64,000 nt of DNA from the NCBI GenBank assembly GCA_015039465.1, contig MU130357.1:165096-229095 (forward strand), read 5' to 3'. A model generated the notes under the pieces. That model was not told the DNA's origin and did not search any database. It saw nothing but the letters and a program-made list of their open reading frames with translations. The number at the start of each line of letters is the position of its first letter. Position 1 is the first letter of the stretch. Origin of the DNA: Phlegmacium glaucopus (taxonomy: Eukaryota; Basidiomycota; Agaricomycetes; Agaricales; Cortinariaceae). This document shows, one piece after another, positions 1-11,800 of this stretch. The translations under genes and the position numbers were made by a program.

Positions 1-1
1 A

Positions 2-436
2 AAACAAAAGATAAAGTTATTTGAAGAAACGATAACAAATATTCGACGTCGACTATTCGAGGACGGCACATTCACAATACTCGATCTACTTTCCATTTCA
101 CTTCGTTTTGAGTTTGACCGGATCGCCAAACTGGCCGTTGGTATTATAGATTTATTAGACAAATGGCACGCTCCAGATTTCGTGACCTGGCAGGGGGATC
201 TCCAAGTCATAAAAAGGATAAAAATGGCATTAAGACACGACGCCTTGCAACATTGGTGTCTGCCTGCTCTTCAGGTCTTAATCAGTCGTCCAGCTCCACT
301 TACGGCAGAAGAGGGTAGGAGCCTTGGATATCGCAGGATGTCAATAATAGCAGCAGAAAGAGAGAAGGCATCGAAGTCCGGTAACAGCAACATTAAATCC
401 ATTCCTCCAGGGTTTCTCTTTCCATGGTCAGATTAA
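2..436 (+). CDS. 3' part of a BTB/POZ-domain gene (cut by window start)
   Basis: An open frame enters from the left edge and ends at 436. Its roughly 144 residues match, position for position, the C-terminal half of the BTB gene at 3399-4327: the same IKxFEEA/T-like helix, the block around LDLLSISLRFEF, then HWCLPALQVLISRPAPLT and the tail ending PPGFL-WSD. It lies after the BTB fold, in the helical region usual for fungal BTB proteins. The start and the BTB domain are outside the window. It differs from its sibling by scattered substitutions and a missing DNETG stretch near the WQ motif. The frame is intact, so it may be functional. It is a tandem paralogue from a segmental duplication. Fungal BTB proteins of this kind are mostly uncharacterised. 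Confidence 0.7.
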   Translation, partial: KQKIKLFEETITNIRRRLFEDGTFTILDLLSISLRFEFDRIAKLAVGIIDLLDKWHAPDFVTWQGDLQVIKRIKMALRHDALQHWCLPALQVLISRPAPLTAEEGRSLGYRRMSIIAAEREKASKSGNSNIKSIPPGFLFPWSD

Positions 437-1122
437 CGCTTATGATAGGGCTCAAATTTTCTTTCCATTCACACCATTTCTTCATCTCACGATCCCAAGT
501 TCGATCCTCCACTTCCTTCAATCTTTGTACAGTATTCACGTATATACTTGAAAGCCTTAAATGAAAAGAGTCCCATCATCTTCATGAGAATCGTCGGCAG
601 TGCAAAGCGCTCAACCATGGTTTTGGATGTCCACGGAGAGGTATGGGTTATGACAGAGTCAACTGTAGAGATCTTGACAGGCATTTTACCTGATGAACCC
701 CCTGCCGATACGTTAGACTTGACTACCTATATTGTCCGTTGGATAGGAAATGCGTAAGCTCTCTGAGACCCCAAGAAGGTCAGATTATCAAAGGTCCTCC
801 GCCGATATCACGTAGATCACAAGGACCGCAGGCTCTATCCAACAAGACTGCTTTGCATGCATTTTGTCGGTTAATACCACATCATTATCACTACATATTC
901 GCGGTGGGTTGGGAAATGGTTTTGGAGATCATTGTGCTGTAGTCTCTTCCATCTGTCTGTCGATATATCCATAGAAGTGGACGTAAATCTAGGTCTCAAT
1001 ACCAAAACGAGTGACATCGATTCTAATTTATGCTTTCAATTCTTCAGAGAAAAATCCAGTGACAACTGATACGTACCAAATATCATTTGCAATGCGGCGG
1101 AACCGTATGTCGGCCATTTTGA
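437..1122. other. intergenic: tail of duplicated segment, then unassigned sequence
   Basis: Positions 437 to about 615 repeat the sequence downstream of the other BTB copy (4328-4790), but lack about 270 bp that the other copy has between TATATACT and GAAAGCC. From about 620 to 1122 I see no coherent gene. The stretch runs up to the 3' end of TRAPPC2. Confidence 0.5.
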
Positions 1123-1817
1123 TTAGCCTAAATGCTTCTTTGCACTCTGCCGTACGCGTGTGTCAAATACATTGCTCTTGATCGGGCTATGCGCCGTATG
1201 GAAAGGATTCATCAATGTCTACGAAGGGGTTAACGTTTTCAACTATCGTACTCGAGGGAAAACTGACCTTTACATACAACTCCCAAACGTCCATGAAAAA
1301 CGACTTGATCCCGTCATCATTTTTACCTTCATGCAACAACACGAACTTCATATCTGCCAGGGATCAGTATGGACATAATAAAAAGCATAAAGCTAATATC
1401 TCTTACTTCCCGGCGTGATAAACGCAGATACCGTCCATTCATTGAACTTATCTACAGACTTGAAATACCTGTCTGGCTTCAGTCATCAATAGGTCACGGA
1501 GCAACACAATAATATCCGCACATTGTGTTCTCCTTGCGCATCACGTCCTCGATCACGTCCAGGCTGGCATTAGCGATCATCTGAATTACATGTCTGTCCT
1601 GTCCGCCTCCCATACGTACTGGCCCGCCCGTCGTTTGTTGAGGGGCATTCGAAGCTCCAGACAATGCAGTAAGGGTCCCAGCAAAAGCAGACGTTGACCA
1701 TGTTGGCAGATTAGCTGCAAGAGGCGATGGGACGTTTATTACGGGTTTCGTTGACTGGTGTGTAAGACTGTACAATGGAGTATCTGAAGGTGACAGCAGG
1801 AAAAGATGATGCGACAT
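1123..1817 (-). CDS. TRAPPC2: TRAPP complex subunit 2 (sedlin/Trs20)
   Basis: Four exons on the minus strand: 1817-1522, 1468-1407, 1353-1268 and 1218-1123. They sum to 540 nt and close in frame to a 179-residue protein. The N-terminus MSHHLFLL with a D-x-P-L-Y segment is the sedlin beta-strand start. The joined exons give the family signatures MYFKSVDKFNEW, MKFVLLHEGKNDDGIKSFF and the tail NPFHTAHSPIKS. TRAPPC2 is a longin-fold adaptor of the TRAPP tethering complexes in ER-to-Golgi and Golgi traffic. A low-complexity insert of about 60 residues (Ser/Ala/Gly-rich, around residues 30-85) lengthens it beyond the usual ~140. All introns are GT-AG and about 50 nt. It is a single-copy housekeeping gene sitting between copies of the BTB duplication. 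Identification is confident from motifs. Confidence 0.93.
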
Positions 1818-2459
1818 TGTAAGCCTATAATTTGAAGGTGCACCGTCCGCAAATGGTTGCGGCCGCTTAATCAGTGCACAGCCACATCGAAACTGCCAAA
1901 TTCACATCGACTCTAAAACAAAAAAACTCAAGTATTTCAGGCATTCTACGCCGTAGAATTGATACCCGTGTAATTAAAAATATGTAAAGTATGGTAAATA
2001 AAAATTTATTCTATAGATCATCATTGTCCGACTCATATTGTAAGATAGATACTTACTTTACATTTTGTGTGCTTATACTCTACAACAATTAGACAAAAAA
2101 AAACATTCTCAACTTTGAGTACAACAAACAATTTCAAGCAAAAAATAAAAGAATATTTCATCACGATTAGGAAGAAAGATAGACAATAGATATAGAAAAA
2201 GTAGTTTCGCTATATCAGCCGTCGTTACTCAATCGTTACTACACTTGAGATCATGACAAAACAACAACGGTTGGAGCGAGGAAACAACGTAAAAAAATAT
2301 TCAGCGGGGATGGATTCCCGCATTCGGTCCTTCTGACTCATGACCGCATCCCAGAACGGATCGTCTTTACGATCGCAAACCCGCCCTTAAAGCAACCTTA
2401 AAGTCACCTCCTTCTTGCCTCCTTCATAGGTGGGTGGTTTATGATGATCCGTTTATAAA
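1818..2459. other. AT-rich intergenic region
   Basis: Upstream flank of TRAPPC2. It contains A-runs and AT-rich stretches (about 1915-2210) and no supported gene or RNA. Confidence 0.5.
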
Positions 2460-3060
2460 ATACCATGGATGTTACCTTCTTCACACCTTCCGATTGGTCC
2501 CACCAAAAAAATGATTTACCGCCCGTGTACTATATGCGTCATGGGCGGGTCTGACTATATTGTGTACAGGAGTGAGTCAGGTTCGAAAGCCTTAAATGAA
2601 AAGAGTTCCATCAAGTCTCATGAGACTTTTCAATACACGGTCTTCCTTGGAATGGACGCCACTGAGTCGGGTTTGAAAACCTTCACGAAAAGAGCTCCAT
2701 CAACTTTGTTGCCGAAAATGGATTCGAAGTGGCATATTTTATTCGCCGAAGGCAACATATGTGTACAAAGCATCTTACTTAATGCGTTGAAGAAAGTATT
2801 AGTGAGCCTGTGGAGAATTGTGTCGCGTTGGGCAACAGATAATGCACGATAGAATAGCAATTGCACACCAGACCCCCGGCCCAGAGTGACTCTCAGGCTC
2901 GTAGGCTTAGCCTTTCGCATTCAGACATAAGTGGAGTGAGAAAGGTCTAGCTCTTCGCATCGCGTTGAGTTTATAATTCCAGCAGGACGAAGAAACATCG
3001 ACTGGGGCCGGGATTAGGAACCAGGCAAGACAGTCAGCCTAGAGCCTGAGGGTAAGATCC
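2460..3060 (+). repeat. segmental duplication fragment, copy B
   Basis: The segment from the CACACCTTCCGATTGGTCC motif through the GGGCGGGT and AAGCCTTAAATGAAAAGAG motifs to the ACATCGACTG-GG block repeats 4610-5060 in the same orientation, with many small differences. It carries only the downstream flank of the BTB unit and no BTB coding sequence. Open frames inside it are not supported as genes. Confidence 0.6.
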
Positions 3061-3398
3061 CAGCAAGGAACCCGATGTCAGCCCAGTCGGCGGGACCAAT
3101 AAATTAATCGCCCTGAGGCAGATGCCAATACTATTCAAACCTCTATCCCTGACGACGGATACTTCGAATCTGGAGTCTGCTCAGGCGGGTCGTCCGGCTT
3201 AAAGCGGACCAAATAAAAACAATGATAAGTAGTGAGGATTGCAGTGTCACACTGCTCCCGAGAGCTGCTCCCGAGTCGTGACATTTTGATAGGCGCCTAA
3301 CCTTGATAGCGACTTTTCTTTCCCAACGCTTCCCATTACAACACCACATCGCGTCTGAAGCACACAGTTCACTTAACCTATCCCCGGTTATATTTTAC
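3061..3398. other. upstream region of the BTB gene
   Basis: No gene is seen. A short direct repeat, CTGCTCCCGAG, occurs twice around 3256-3280. The promoter of the BTB gene must lie here, but no clear TATA box is visible. Confidence 0.4.
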
Positions 3399-4327
3399 AT
3401 GTTTTCCATGCCTAATGACAGTGACGAATCCATCACTCTGCAGAGTGAGAAATTCTATTTCCCTGATTCTGCTGGTGGTCTCAGCGTCTTCAAGGTAAAC
3501 AGCTAAATTTATCTTCTTGTTTTATTATCCTTCAAGTTCTTTGAATCATTGTCATATAATTCCTTCTTAGGTCGACGGGATTTACTACAAAGTCCATCGC
3601 TACTTATTAGAACGAGAATCTCCAGTATTCAAGGCAATGTTCAACTCTCCACCGCCTTATGGGGGCCAGGACGGACAAAGCAAAGAAAAACCAATTAATA
3701 TCCCGGATGTGAGTCGTTCAGAGTTCGAGGCGTTGCTTGATTTCCTTTATAATGGGTAATGCGTTCATCATCACATGGATATTTATTTTCTGTTGATTTC
3801 ATTAATTCAGAGGGTTCTCTTGCTTCAAGTTTGACCTTTTCATTCATTTAAAGGATATCGAGATACCTGCCAGCACAGCTCCAAAACACAAGATAAAGTC
3901 ATTTGAAGAAGCCATAGCCAATATTCGACGTCAACTATTCGAGGGCGACGCATTCACAATACTCGATCTACTTTCCATTTCACTTCGTTTTGAGTTTGAA
4001 AGGATCACCAAAATAGCTGTTGGTATTATAGATTTATTGGACAAATGGCACGCTCCAGATTTCGTGTCCTGGCAGGACAATGAGACGGGGGACCTCCGAA
4101 TCGTAAAAAGGATAAATATGGCATTAAGACACGACGCCTTGCGACATTGGTGTCTGCCTGCTCTTCAGGTCCTAATCAGTCGTCCAGCTCCACTCACAGC
4201 AAAAGAGGGTAGGAGCCTTGGATATCACAGGATGGCAGTAGTAGCAGCAGAAAGGGAGAAGGCAGTGAAGTCCGGTAACAGCAACATTAAATCCATTCCT
4301 CCAGGATTTCTCTTATGGTCAGATTAA
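3399..4327 (+). CDS. BTB/POZ-domain protein
   Basis: Three exons, 3399-3494, 3571-3755 and 3811-4327, give 798 nt and 265 residues in a closed frame. Residues about 15-95 form the BTB fold: EKFYFPD, then V-DGIYYKVHRYLLERESPVF, KAMFNSPP and SEFEALLDFLYNG. The typical V-x-VH-x-x-L and F-x-x-L-L-x-F-L-Y motifs are all present. The remainder is helical and ends PPGFLLWSD. BTB domains mediate dimerisation and often recruit Cullin-3. In mushrooms they are a large expanded family of mostly unknown role. The ATG is the first in-frame start after an upstream untranslated region; a second ATG three codons later is also possible. A paralogue of the C-terminal half is at 2-436. Confidence 0.82.
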
Positions 4328-5060
4328 CGCTTCAAGCTCAAATTTTCTTTCCGTTCACACCATTTCTTCGTCTCACGATCCCAAGTTCGATCCTCCACTT
4401 CCTTCAATCTTTGTACAGCGTTCATGTATATACTCTGCTGAAAATGTGAGTTTAATTGTGTCCAGTCTTCATCGCAGAAGTCACTTGCAGTGTTTCCATT
4501 ACGATTCGAAAACTCTCTAACCATCTTCTTCGACATACACCTAGCTTGTACTGTAATATTCTGGAAACATGTCGACATCTTCATCGGAGAACCCCCTGTA
4601 GATAGGCTGTTACACTTCTCCACACCTTCCGATTGGTCCCCCCCAAAAAAAGGATTTACCGCCCATGGGCGGGTTCGAATAGAGTGTACTGTGTATCGTG
4701 TACTTGGGATTGAGTCGGGTTCGAAAGCCTTAAATGAAAAGAGTTCCATCATCTTCATGAGAATCGTCGTCAGTGCTAAGCGCTCAAACGTTTTTAACGC
4801 TTGGAATAGGCAGTTCTTTCATCCCTGAAGGCGACAAAGCAACATGTATGTCTGATCCCAGATCTTAATGCGTTGAAGATAAGCACTAGTGAGCAATAGA
4901 ACAACGCCTGACAGCGACTGGTGTGGTGAGCAAGGTGTCTCTTTCTTCGCATCGCATCTTGTTCAGAGTTGCAGCGTGACCAGGCAAACATCGACTGAGG
5001 TCCAGGATCAAGGACGATTCGCGCCATAAGAAAATAAGGCAAGTCAGTCACGTATGGTTC
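3885..5060 (+). repeat. segmental duplication, copy C (most complete)
   Basis: This copy contains the 3' half of the BTB gene plus about 730 bp of flank. Its left part matches 1-615 (copy A). Its right part (4610-5060) matches 2460-3060 (copy B). It includes about 270 bp (4430-4700) absent from copy A. No separate gene is supported in 4328-5216, although a minus-strand frame of 144 codons is open at 4324-4758. Confidence 0.65.
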
Positions 5061-5216
5061 TATGGCAAGGGGCCTAACGCTGCAAACAGAGGCATAAATA
5101 TTTCAAACCCGATTCCAAGAGTCACCGCCAATGTCAAAACGGATAAAATGCGGTCAGGCAAGCATGTCATTAGAGCATACAAAATAGTTTTGGGCATAAC
5201 GATACACAACGAAGGA

Positions 5217-5858
5217 TCAGAACTGTCACAGCAACCCAATTTTTATCAGAATCATAGAAAAGTGCAGGGGACGCGAGAACTTACTCTCAGAGGCTCGAAG
5301 AACCATTTGTTCTTTCCACTTGTGTAACGATCCTCAAACAACTTTTTGATCGTCTTCTTTGCATTTTCCCGCTGTGATGGCTCCTTGAAAGAATCACTAG
5401 TCACTGCGCCTTTCAATCCCTCCAATTCGAGGGCGTAACGCGTTGGGAAGAGATGAGAGTAGTTGACAACCTGGATATTGTATAACACGACTTTGAGATC
5501 AAGCTCAACTATACAAAAATTGAAGAACGCACCTTGATGAATGGCTTCACTTTGCTCCTGTGTGCTAACTTTTTCTGACCCATACGTCTCGTCACTTTTC
5601 GTGGATAACGTTCGATCCCAGCAACGATGGCATGGGGGAATGGCTTCTCCTTGGTACCCTCATCTAATTGCTTGATAACTACAACCTTTTTGCCCGCCTG
5701 ACGGCCTTGGAGAACAATGGCGACCTAAGGCCATGCACGATAAATACACGACCAGGGGGCGACTTTACAGCGTTTCATACCTTTCCGGGCTTGTATACTA
5801 TCGTACACTTCAGTCTTCACATATACAATATAAACGATGAACACATACCTTTGACCAT
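5217..5858 (-). CDS. RPL27: 60S ribosomal protein eL27
   Basis: Five exons on the minus strand: 5858-5849 (10 nt), 5797-5781 (17 nt), 5724-5533, 5470-5285 and 5222-5217 (6 nt). Total 411 nt, 136 residues, the exact family length. The joined start reads [20 protein letters not shown]. Later blocks include ATRRMG-like [32 protein letters not shown] and [12 protein letters not shown]. The protein ends [12 protein letters not shown], with the final Phe and stop encoded by the 6-nt last exon TTCTGA. eL27 is a structural protein of the large ribosomal subunit. The microexons at both ends are typical of basidiomycete ribosomal protein genes and easily missed by gene callers. High confidence. Confidence 0.96.
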
Positions 5859-7310
5859 CTCGATAAACGACGCTCTTGATTACGCTGTTTGCAGTAATGT
5901 ACAGGAAATTGCGGATGTTCGGCGATACCCGCAGTGGCTTGCTAGTTTCGAAATAAGGTTCATAACACGGTTAGTCATCACGTGCACGGCATCGGCTTGA
6001 AATTTGGTCCCAATGACTATTAATAGTTTATTCCTACTTTACGATGTAAGAACAAGCGGTCCTCGCTGCTCTTTGCCTCATGATCCAAGAAACTTCTTCT
6101 CCTGGTAAATTTGTTGGACTTTCCGACAAGCTGCGAATGACTGAAGTATGCCCAGTGAGCTAAAGAGTTCAGTACGTTTCCGATAGTTCAGCATCTGCCA
6201 AATAATTGGTTAACCCCGTGATAGACTTGAACATCTATGTTGCTGGAAAAAATGTGATTATTCCGAATTCATTTGACGCGGAAAATTGAAATCTATCGAT
6301 TTATGCGATAGAAGGTAATCCATTTATTCCAGTCGCTGGGTCTCGGTTATTCCACAATTCTCAACCCCTCTGAAGACCGGTATCTCCTATGCTCACTGAT
6401 TTGTAAAGTACTTAACCTCTTCTAACAATTTTGTCATTTAAATGGATTCAAAAGGATGGGCTGGGGATGGCTCATGTCGTCCATGGTTTAGGGAGACCCT
6501 TGGAGAGAACGCCGATGCATGGTCCAAAAGCATTTTCACCCGTCAAATACCATTCTGTCGACCCATACAGAGAGAATTCATCCGCTGTATATCGAAGTAG
6601 TAACGGATCACAAATTCGAAAATTTTGTTTCCAGGGGTTTCGTTTTTTCTCAAAAGTACTTTGTTTATTACCCAGTGCATTGCGCTCTGTGTTGGCGAGC
6701 TGGGAGTGGGTGACCGTCCGACTTTGCCGTGTTGAACTGCGCTATATACCTCCTCTGGTGGAACAAGGATTTATATGCTTAGACCGTTTTCATGTCCTCA
6801 TTCAAGTCTCCGCCGCCTTCCTGCTCGCTGTCCAAACAGTCCGAGTAAATTCAGATTAGATATCTAGGGCATCGCGGACACTCCCAGGAATGATAATTTA
6901 CGAACAAGAGGTGCCTGGGCGATTTGGCTGGCAATAACAATATGCAATCGGTTGCAAGCGAGATCTCTACATAGACGAAGTTAACCCCTGAGGAATTTCA
7001 CACTCTTTTCCAAGCTGCTCTAGAGTCCAGGGTCATTCCAATATCGTGCTTGTAGTATTGCTATGATCGTTGCTCCCATTTATCTTCAATAAGATTCTTC
7101 TCAGCTCTAACATACTTTTAATTGTGTGAAACAATCCTGGGTAAGTGTCAATGAAGTTCTCCGCACCGAAAGAGATCTCCTACCTGAATATTTAGTTGCT
7201 TTGTCGGAGTATTATTCCGAGTGGGTGAAAAAATTGTCATTGTATCGCGTGGGTACTCATTATTTTCCATCTGCTCGCAAAAGATGATCTACTAGCGCTA
7301 TACTGTACTA
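5859..7310. other. intergenic region
   Basis: It holds the eL27 promoter side. An open frame at 6431-6859 looks non-coding. No gene, RNA or repeat is supported. Confidence 0.4.
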
Positions 7311-7732
7311 TTATGACCGATCGTTCACATCACTGCCCGTTGTATTCATACGACGACCTTTTCCGAGAACAGGTTCGACAACCGGTCCAACCTTTAATTC
7401 CTTAAAATTATCTTGGTCAAACTCGACATCTTCGGGGGTGAATGTTCGAAGAAGACCGCCATCTTCGGCGACAAGAACCCCATCGTCAACGGACCAAGAT
7501 GCTATGTGTCTCTTGATGACGTTGAACGGAATATCACTACCATCCTCGAAAACGCTGGCTCCCTATCGTTCGTCCCTTCAACGTCATTAGAGGCGGACGA
7601 ATCACGCGAGAGCTCTTTGACGAGGTCGGAGTTTGACTTGTGGAGATTTGGAAGGGCGGATAGAGCTTCTGGGGAGGTAATGCTTGCATGCGAGAGGTCG
7701 AATGATCCAACACAATATAGCTCAAATGCCTA
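7311..7732 (-). CDS. unrecognised coding-like segment (3' end of a minus-strand gene)
   Basis: One minus-strand frame is open from about 7570 to a TAA at 7313-7311. It reads as acidic protein with blocks such as DIPFNVIKRHIASWSVDDG and LLRTFTPEDVEFDQDNF. Immediately upstream (about 7720-7575) another frame reads Ser/Glu-rich sequence including SPEALSALPNLHKSNSDL. The two could be joined by a 43-nt intron that starts GTGATTCG, contains CTAATGAC and ends GATAG, or the gene may carry a frameshift. I do not recognise the family. Further coding-like pieces on the same strand at 8050-8660 may belong to the same gene. Confidence 0.35.
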
Positions 7733-8049
7733 CGTCAATCAATAACATTAGGGTTTAGAATAGGGCTGGGCAATGACACAGGGATAATGTTACCACGGAC
7801 CAAGGTCTTGTTTCTCTGTTTCTACATGGTTCTCATCGGGGAGTTCCGTGAGAGGTTCAAGATCTTCAACGATAATTCACATTCCTTCGATATTCTATAC
7901 GCAAGAATAATAAGGGAGAAATAGGGAGGCTAGGAACGGAAGGCATCAGTTTACACCTTCGATCGGGAGAAAGAAAGCAAACAGACTTTCAAGTTTCTCA
8001 GCAGTGACAAATCGTTATTGCATATCAGATACCCGTTTACGATGTTCTT

Positions 8050-8660
8050 GACCCGGTTCTTGCGTTGTGTCTCGCAACCTGAGATCCAAAAAGGTTACAT
8101 GGTGGAATAACGATCGGTATAAGAAACCCCACACCATGAGAGTCTCCCTGAGTCGTTCATTTTGTTTCTCGCACCAGACATTTCTCCTTAAGTTCTTTCA
8201 ACTCTTCCCCAGCCATCTCTGCCCTCTCCCGCAATTTCCTTATCTAACACAACCACTTCCAGTTGTTCTTATGCATCAACAAGGCGATTTTCAGGGAGTT
8301 ATGATTGCTGCTTTTTGCACCAGTAAGTTCGGCCAGGAGTTTCCTGGGTTTGGCTTGCTTGGGAAGGAAAGATTGGGATTCAGCGCGACGTTCTTTGAGG
8401 CATGAGTTTCGCGTAGTCTGCTCGTCGGGTTTCCAGAACGCGGAATTTTGCGCATAAGTTGCAGTTCTTGATCATCATCGCCTGCAGGCTGCGAATTTAC
8501 TAGGCGTCCTCAATCAAGGATCAAAATTTTATTAATTTACGTACCACTGAGAGAGGTGAGGGACTCCCAGAGGGAGGTTTCGCACTCAGAGGTGGAGAAG
8601 CCTGTCGAGGGCGAACTCAGGGGCGAGGTTCGTCCGATGGCCAATGCATTTGATGGTGTT
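8050..8660 (-). other. possible exons of the same unknown minus-strand gene
   Basis: On the minus strand a Ser/Pro/Thr-rich piece (SPLSSPSTGFSTSECETSLW; about 8645-8550) ends at a good donor, GTACGTAAAT. A coiled-coil-like piece rich in Lys/Glu (around 8260-8180) lies downstream. Stops interrupt any single frame, so introns or decay are needed. No family is recognised. The 5' end would face the NLR gene head to head. Confidence 0.25.
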
Positions 8661-8897
8661 TTGATTGGTGATTCCTAGCACGAAATATTGGAAGATTGAC
8701 TAACAACGTTGTAGCAAGTGTGCAGGTGGTGATGCTGATGTGAGTGCTAGAATGTAGATATGCATTTGAAGTTAGGGAGACGGCGCTACTTGTAGTTTGG
8801 TGGGTTATCGTTGGATCGGATTGCTGTTTATGTAATCGAGAGCATCTTTCTTTTCGACTCCCATCACATCGCTCGCCACAACTCACTGTTCATAGAT

Positions 8898-11800
8898 ATG
8901 AAGCGCATTTTTAAGAAAATCGTCAAGCCCAAGGAATCAAAATATTCATCTAAGACCATCAACGATGCTCTGAGTTCAAGCTCTGAACCAGCAACTTCGG
9001 TATCCACCATCAAAACAAGCACCGCTGTTCCCATGCTATCCGTTCCCGCTAATGTTGCGGCTGCAAGCGCACCAGTTATTCAAGTCCCTGGCGTGATTGT
9101 GAGCGTTCAATTTCGTCCATCTTATCCTTAAGTAGTTGACCATCGTCATCGATCAGGCTGCCCATGACCTAGTCTCTACTTCGGTCTCCGCTTTGGCAAT
9201 CAATGAGCAAGATGTAAGCATTCCAGTCGCTAGCGTTACTGTGGGCGTTCAACCTCGTCCATCGCATCCTTAATCACTTAACTATTGTCATCGATCAGGC
9301 CACCCATAACCTAGTCTCTACTTCGGTTTCCACTTTCGCGAACAATGATCTTGCTCCTGTAAGCATTCCAGCCACTGGCGTTAATGTGAGTGTTCAACTT
9401 AGTCCATATCCATCACTACTCAATCATCCTCGTCGATCAGAGTGACCATGAACTCCATATCTCCACTTCGGTTCCCGCTCTGGCTGTCATTCCTGTAGAC
9501 CATCCGGAAGGAAATTCACCCTCGCCTGATGCCGTAATGCAAGCCAAATTGGGATCCATAGAATCGCAACAAAATCCCTCGGTAAGTTGCTTGCACCATG
9601 TGTTCTCGGCTTTCACTCATGATCAGTAGGATCAACAATCTGTCTTGGGTCTCTTTGCGAATGTCCAGAGTATCCTCATTACTGGTGGCATTTTTGTAAG
9701 TCTTTCGTGTATGTTGTGTGTATGATTTAGCAATAAATATACATATAGAACAATGTCAATGTTCTCCCTCCCAATACTGGTGAAGGACAGATGAAGATCG
9801 CTCTAACTCGGAAGCCCAACTCAAGTCCAATATTTACTGGACGGAAAGATGTACTCGATAGACTTGAGAAGATTTTTGTTCATCGTGCTACTAGTGGACT
9901 GACGTCTAGGCGCTCGTGTCTCCTTTGGGGACTGGGAGGGATTGGAAAGACCCAGATTTGTCTCAAGTTCATAGAAGGAATGTCTGACAGGTAAGGGTCT
10001 TCACTTTGCCATTCACAACAGTGGATTTATTTCTTGTTAGTTTTTCACATGTATTCTGGGTTGATGCCTCCTCTCAGGAGAGCATTGAAATGTCTCTCAA
10101 AGGCATATCTAGCCTTCCTGCTGCCCAAGCTTCCCATGTGGATGGCTCAGTTGAGTCTATCCTCCAGTGGATATCTTCTCTCCATGAAGAATGGTTGATT
10201 GTGTTTGATAATGCTGATGATCCTCTGCCAGAGGTGGTGGCCAAGTTCATTCCTCCAGGTAACAGAGGTAATCTTCTGGTTACTAGCAGAAACCAATCCA
10301 TGGGGAGGATTGTATCCTTTGAGAACAAAATTGAGATCCATGAAATAGAGGAGCCAGATGCTATAACTCTGCTTCTCAAGGCCAGCTGTTTGGATCCATT
10401 GCCTGGGCATTTACATGCTGGCAAAAAGATTGTGACTGAACTTGGCTGCATTCCTCTTGCTATTGATCATGCTGGTGCTTTTATTGCAGCTGGGAAATGT
10501 GACATTGATCGATATCTGAGGCAATTCTCAGTGCATCGTCAGGCTCTTATGTCAGATGCTACATTCACAGGAGCATCAAAGTATGATAGAACAGTGTATG
10601 GGACTTGGGATCTTTCTTTCAAAGAAATAGAAAAGAGAGCTTGTGGACATTCCACTGCTGGAGATGCACAAGCAGCCCAGGCTGCAATCCTAATTCTTCA
10701 AATATGTGCTTTCTATCATCATAGCAATATTTCTAAAGAGATATTCCAATTTGCTGCTGAAGAGGCCATGAAACATGTTATTGATAGTGACATAGCCTCA
10801 AAGTTACCTCAGGCAGTCACTGTACTGGATCATACTCTGCTTGGTGTGGACAATGATGGTCATTGGGATGAGTTCATCTTTGGACAAGGGATTAGTGTCC
10901 TTCTCTCTTTCTCCTTGATGAAAAGAGGACAATCATCTAAAATGTTGTCTGTTCATCCTCTGGTGCACTACTGGAGCCGGGAGAGAATGTCAAAATATGA
11001 GCAGCAAAGAATGTGTGAGATAGGAAGCATAATCTTGTCCTGTGCAATTTCATGGAGATTTGAAAGTCATGATTATGCACTGAGACGGTTAATGTTTCCA
11101 CATATCAAGGCAAATGAGCTATATGGAAGGCAGATAGGAGTTATAAAGCAGTACTATGATGATAAATGGACCAATTTTGCACTAGTAATGGGGGAGAATG
11201 GAGATTGGGACAATGCAGAGCAGCTGGAGGTTCAAGTTATGGACATGAGGAAGAAGCTGCTTGGTGCAGAACATTCAAAAACCCTCATCAGTATGGCTAA
11301 TCTAGCAAACACATACAGGCATCAGGGAAGGTGGAAAGAGGCAGAGCAGCTGCAGATTCAAGTTATGGACATAAGGAAGAAGCAGCTTGGTGCAGAACAT
11401 CCAGACACCCTCATTAGTATGGCAAATATAGCAAAGACATATAGTGATCAGGGAAGGTGGAATGAGGCAGAGCAGCTGCAGGTTCAAGTCATGGACATGA
11501 GCAAGAAGCTGCTTGGTGCACAACATCCACACACCCTCATTAGTATGGCAAATATAGCAAACACATACAGGGATCAGGGAAGGTTCAATGAGGCAGAGCA
11601 GCTGCAGGTCCAAGTTATGGACATGAGGAAGAAGCTGCTTGGTGCAGAACATCCACACACCCTCAAAAGTACAACAAATCTAGCAATCACATACAGCTAT
11701 CAGGGAAGGTGGAATGAGGCAGAGCAGCTGCAGGTTCAAGTTATGGACATGAGCAAGAAGTTGCTTGGTGCAGAACATCCAGACACTGTCAACAGTATGG

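Noticed and set aside
4324..4758. 144-codon minus-strand ORF behind the BTB gene
   Set aside because: Its relatives in the other duplication copies are broken or shorter, and no domain is seen.
6431..6859. Open frame with VVTDHK, similar to gypsy RNase H
   Set aside because: Only six residues match and the neighbours do not follow RNase H. Probably chance.
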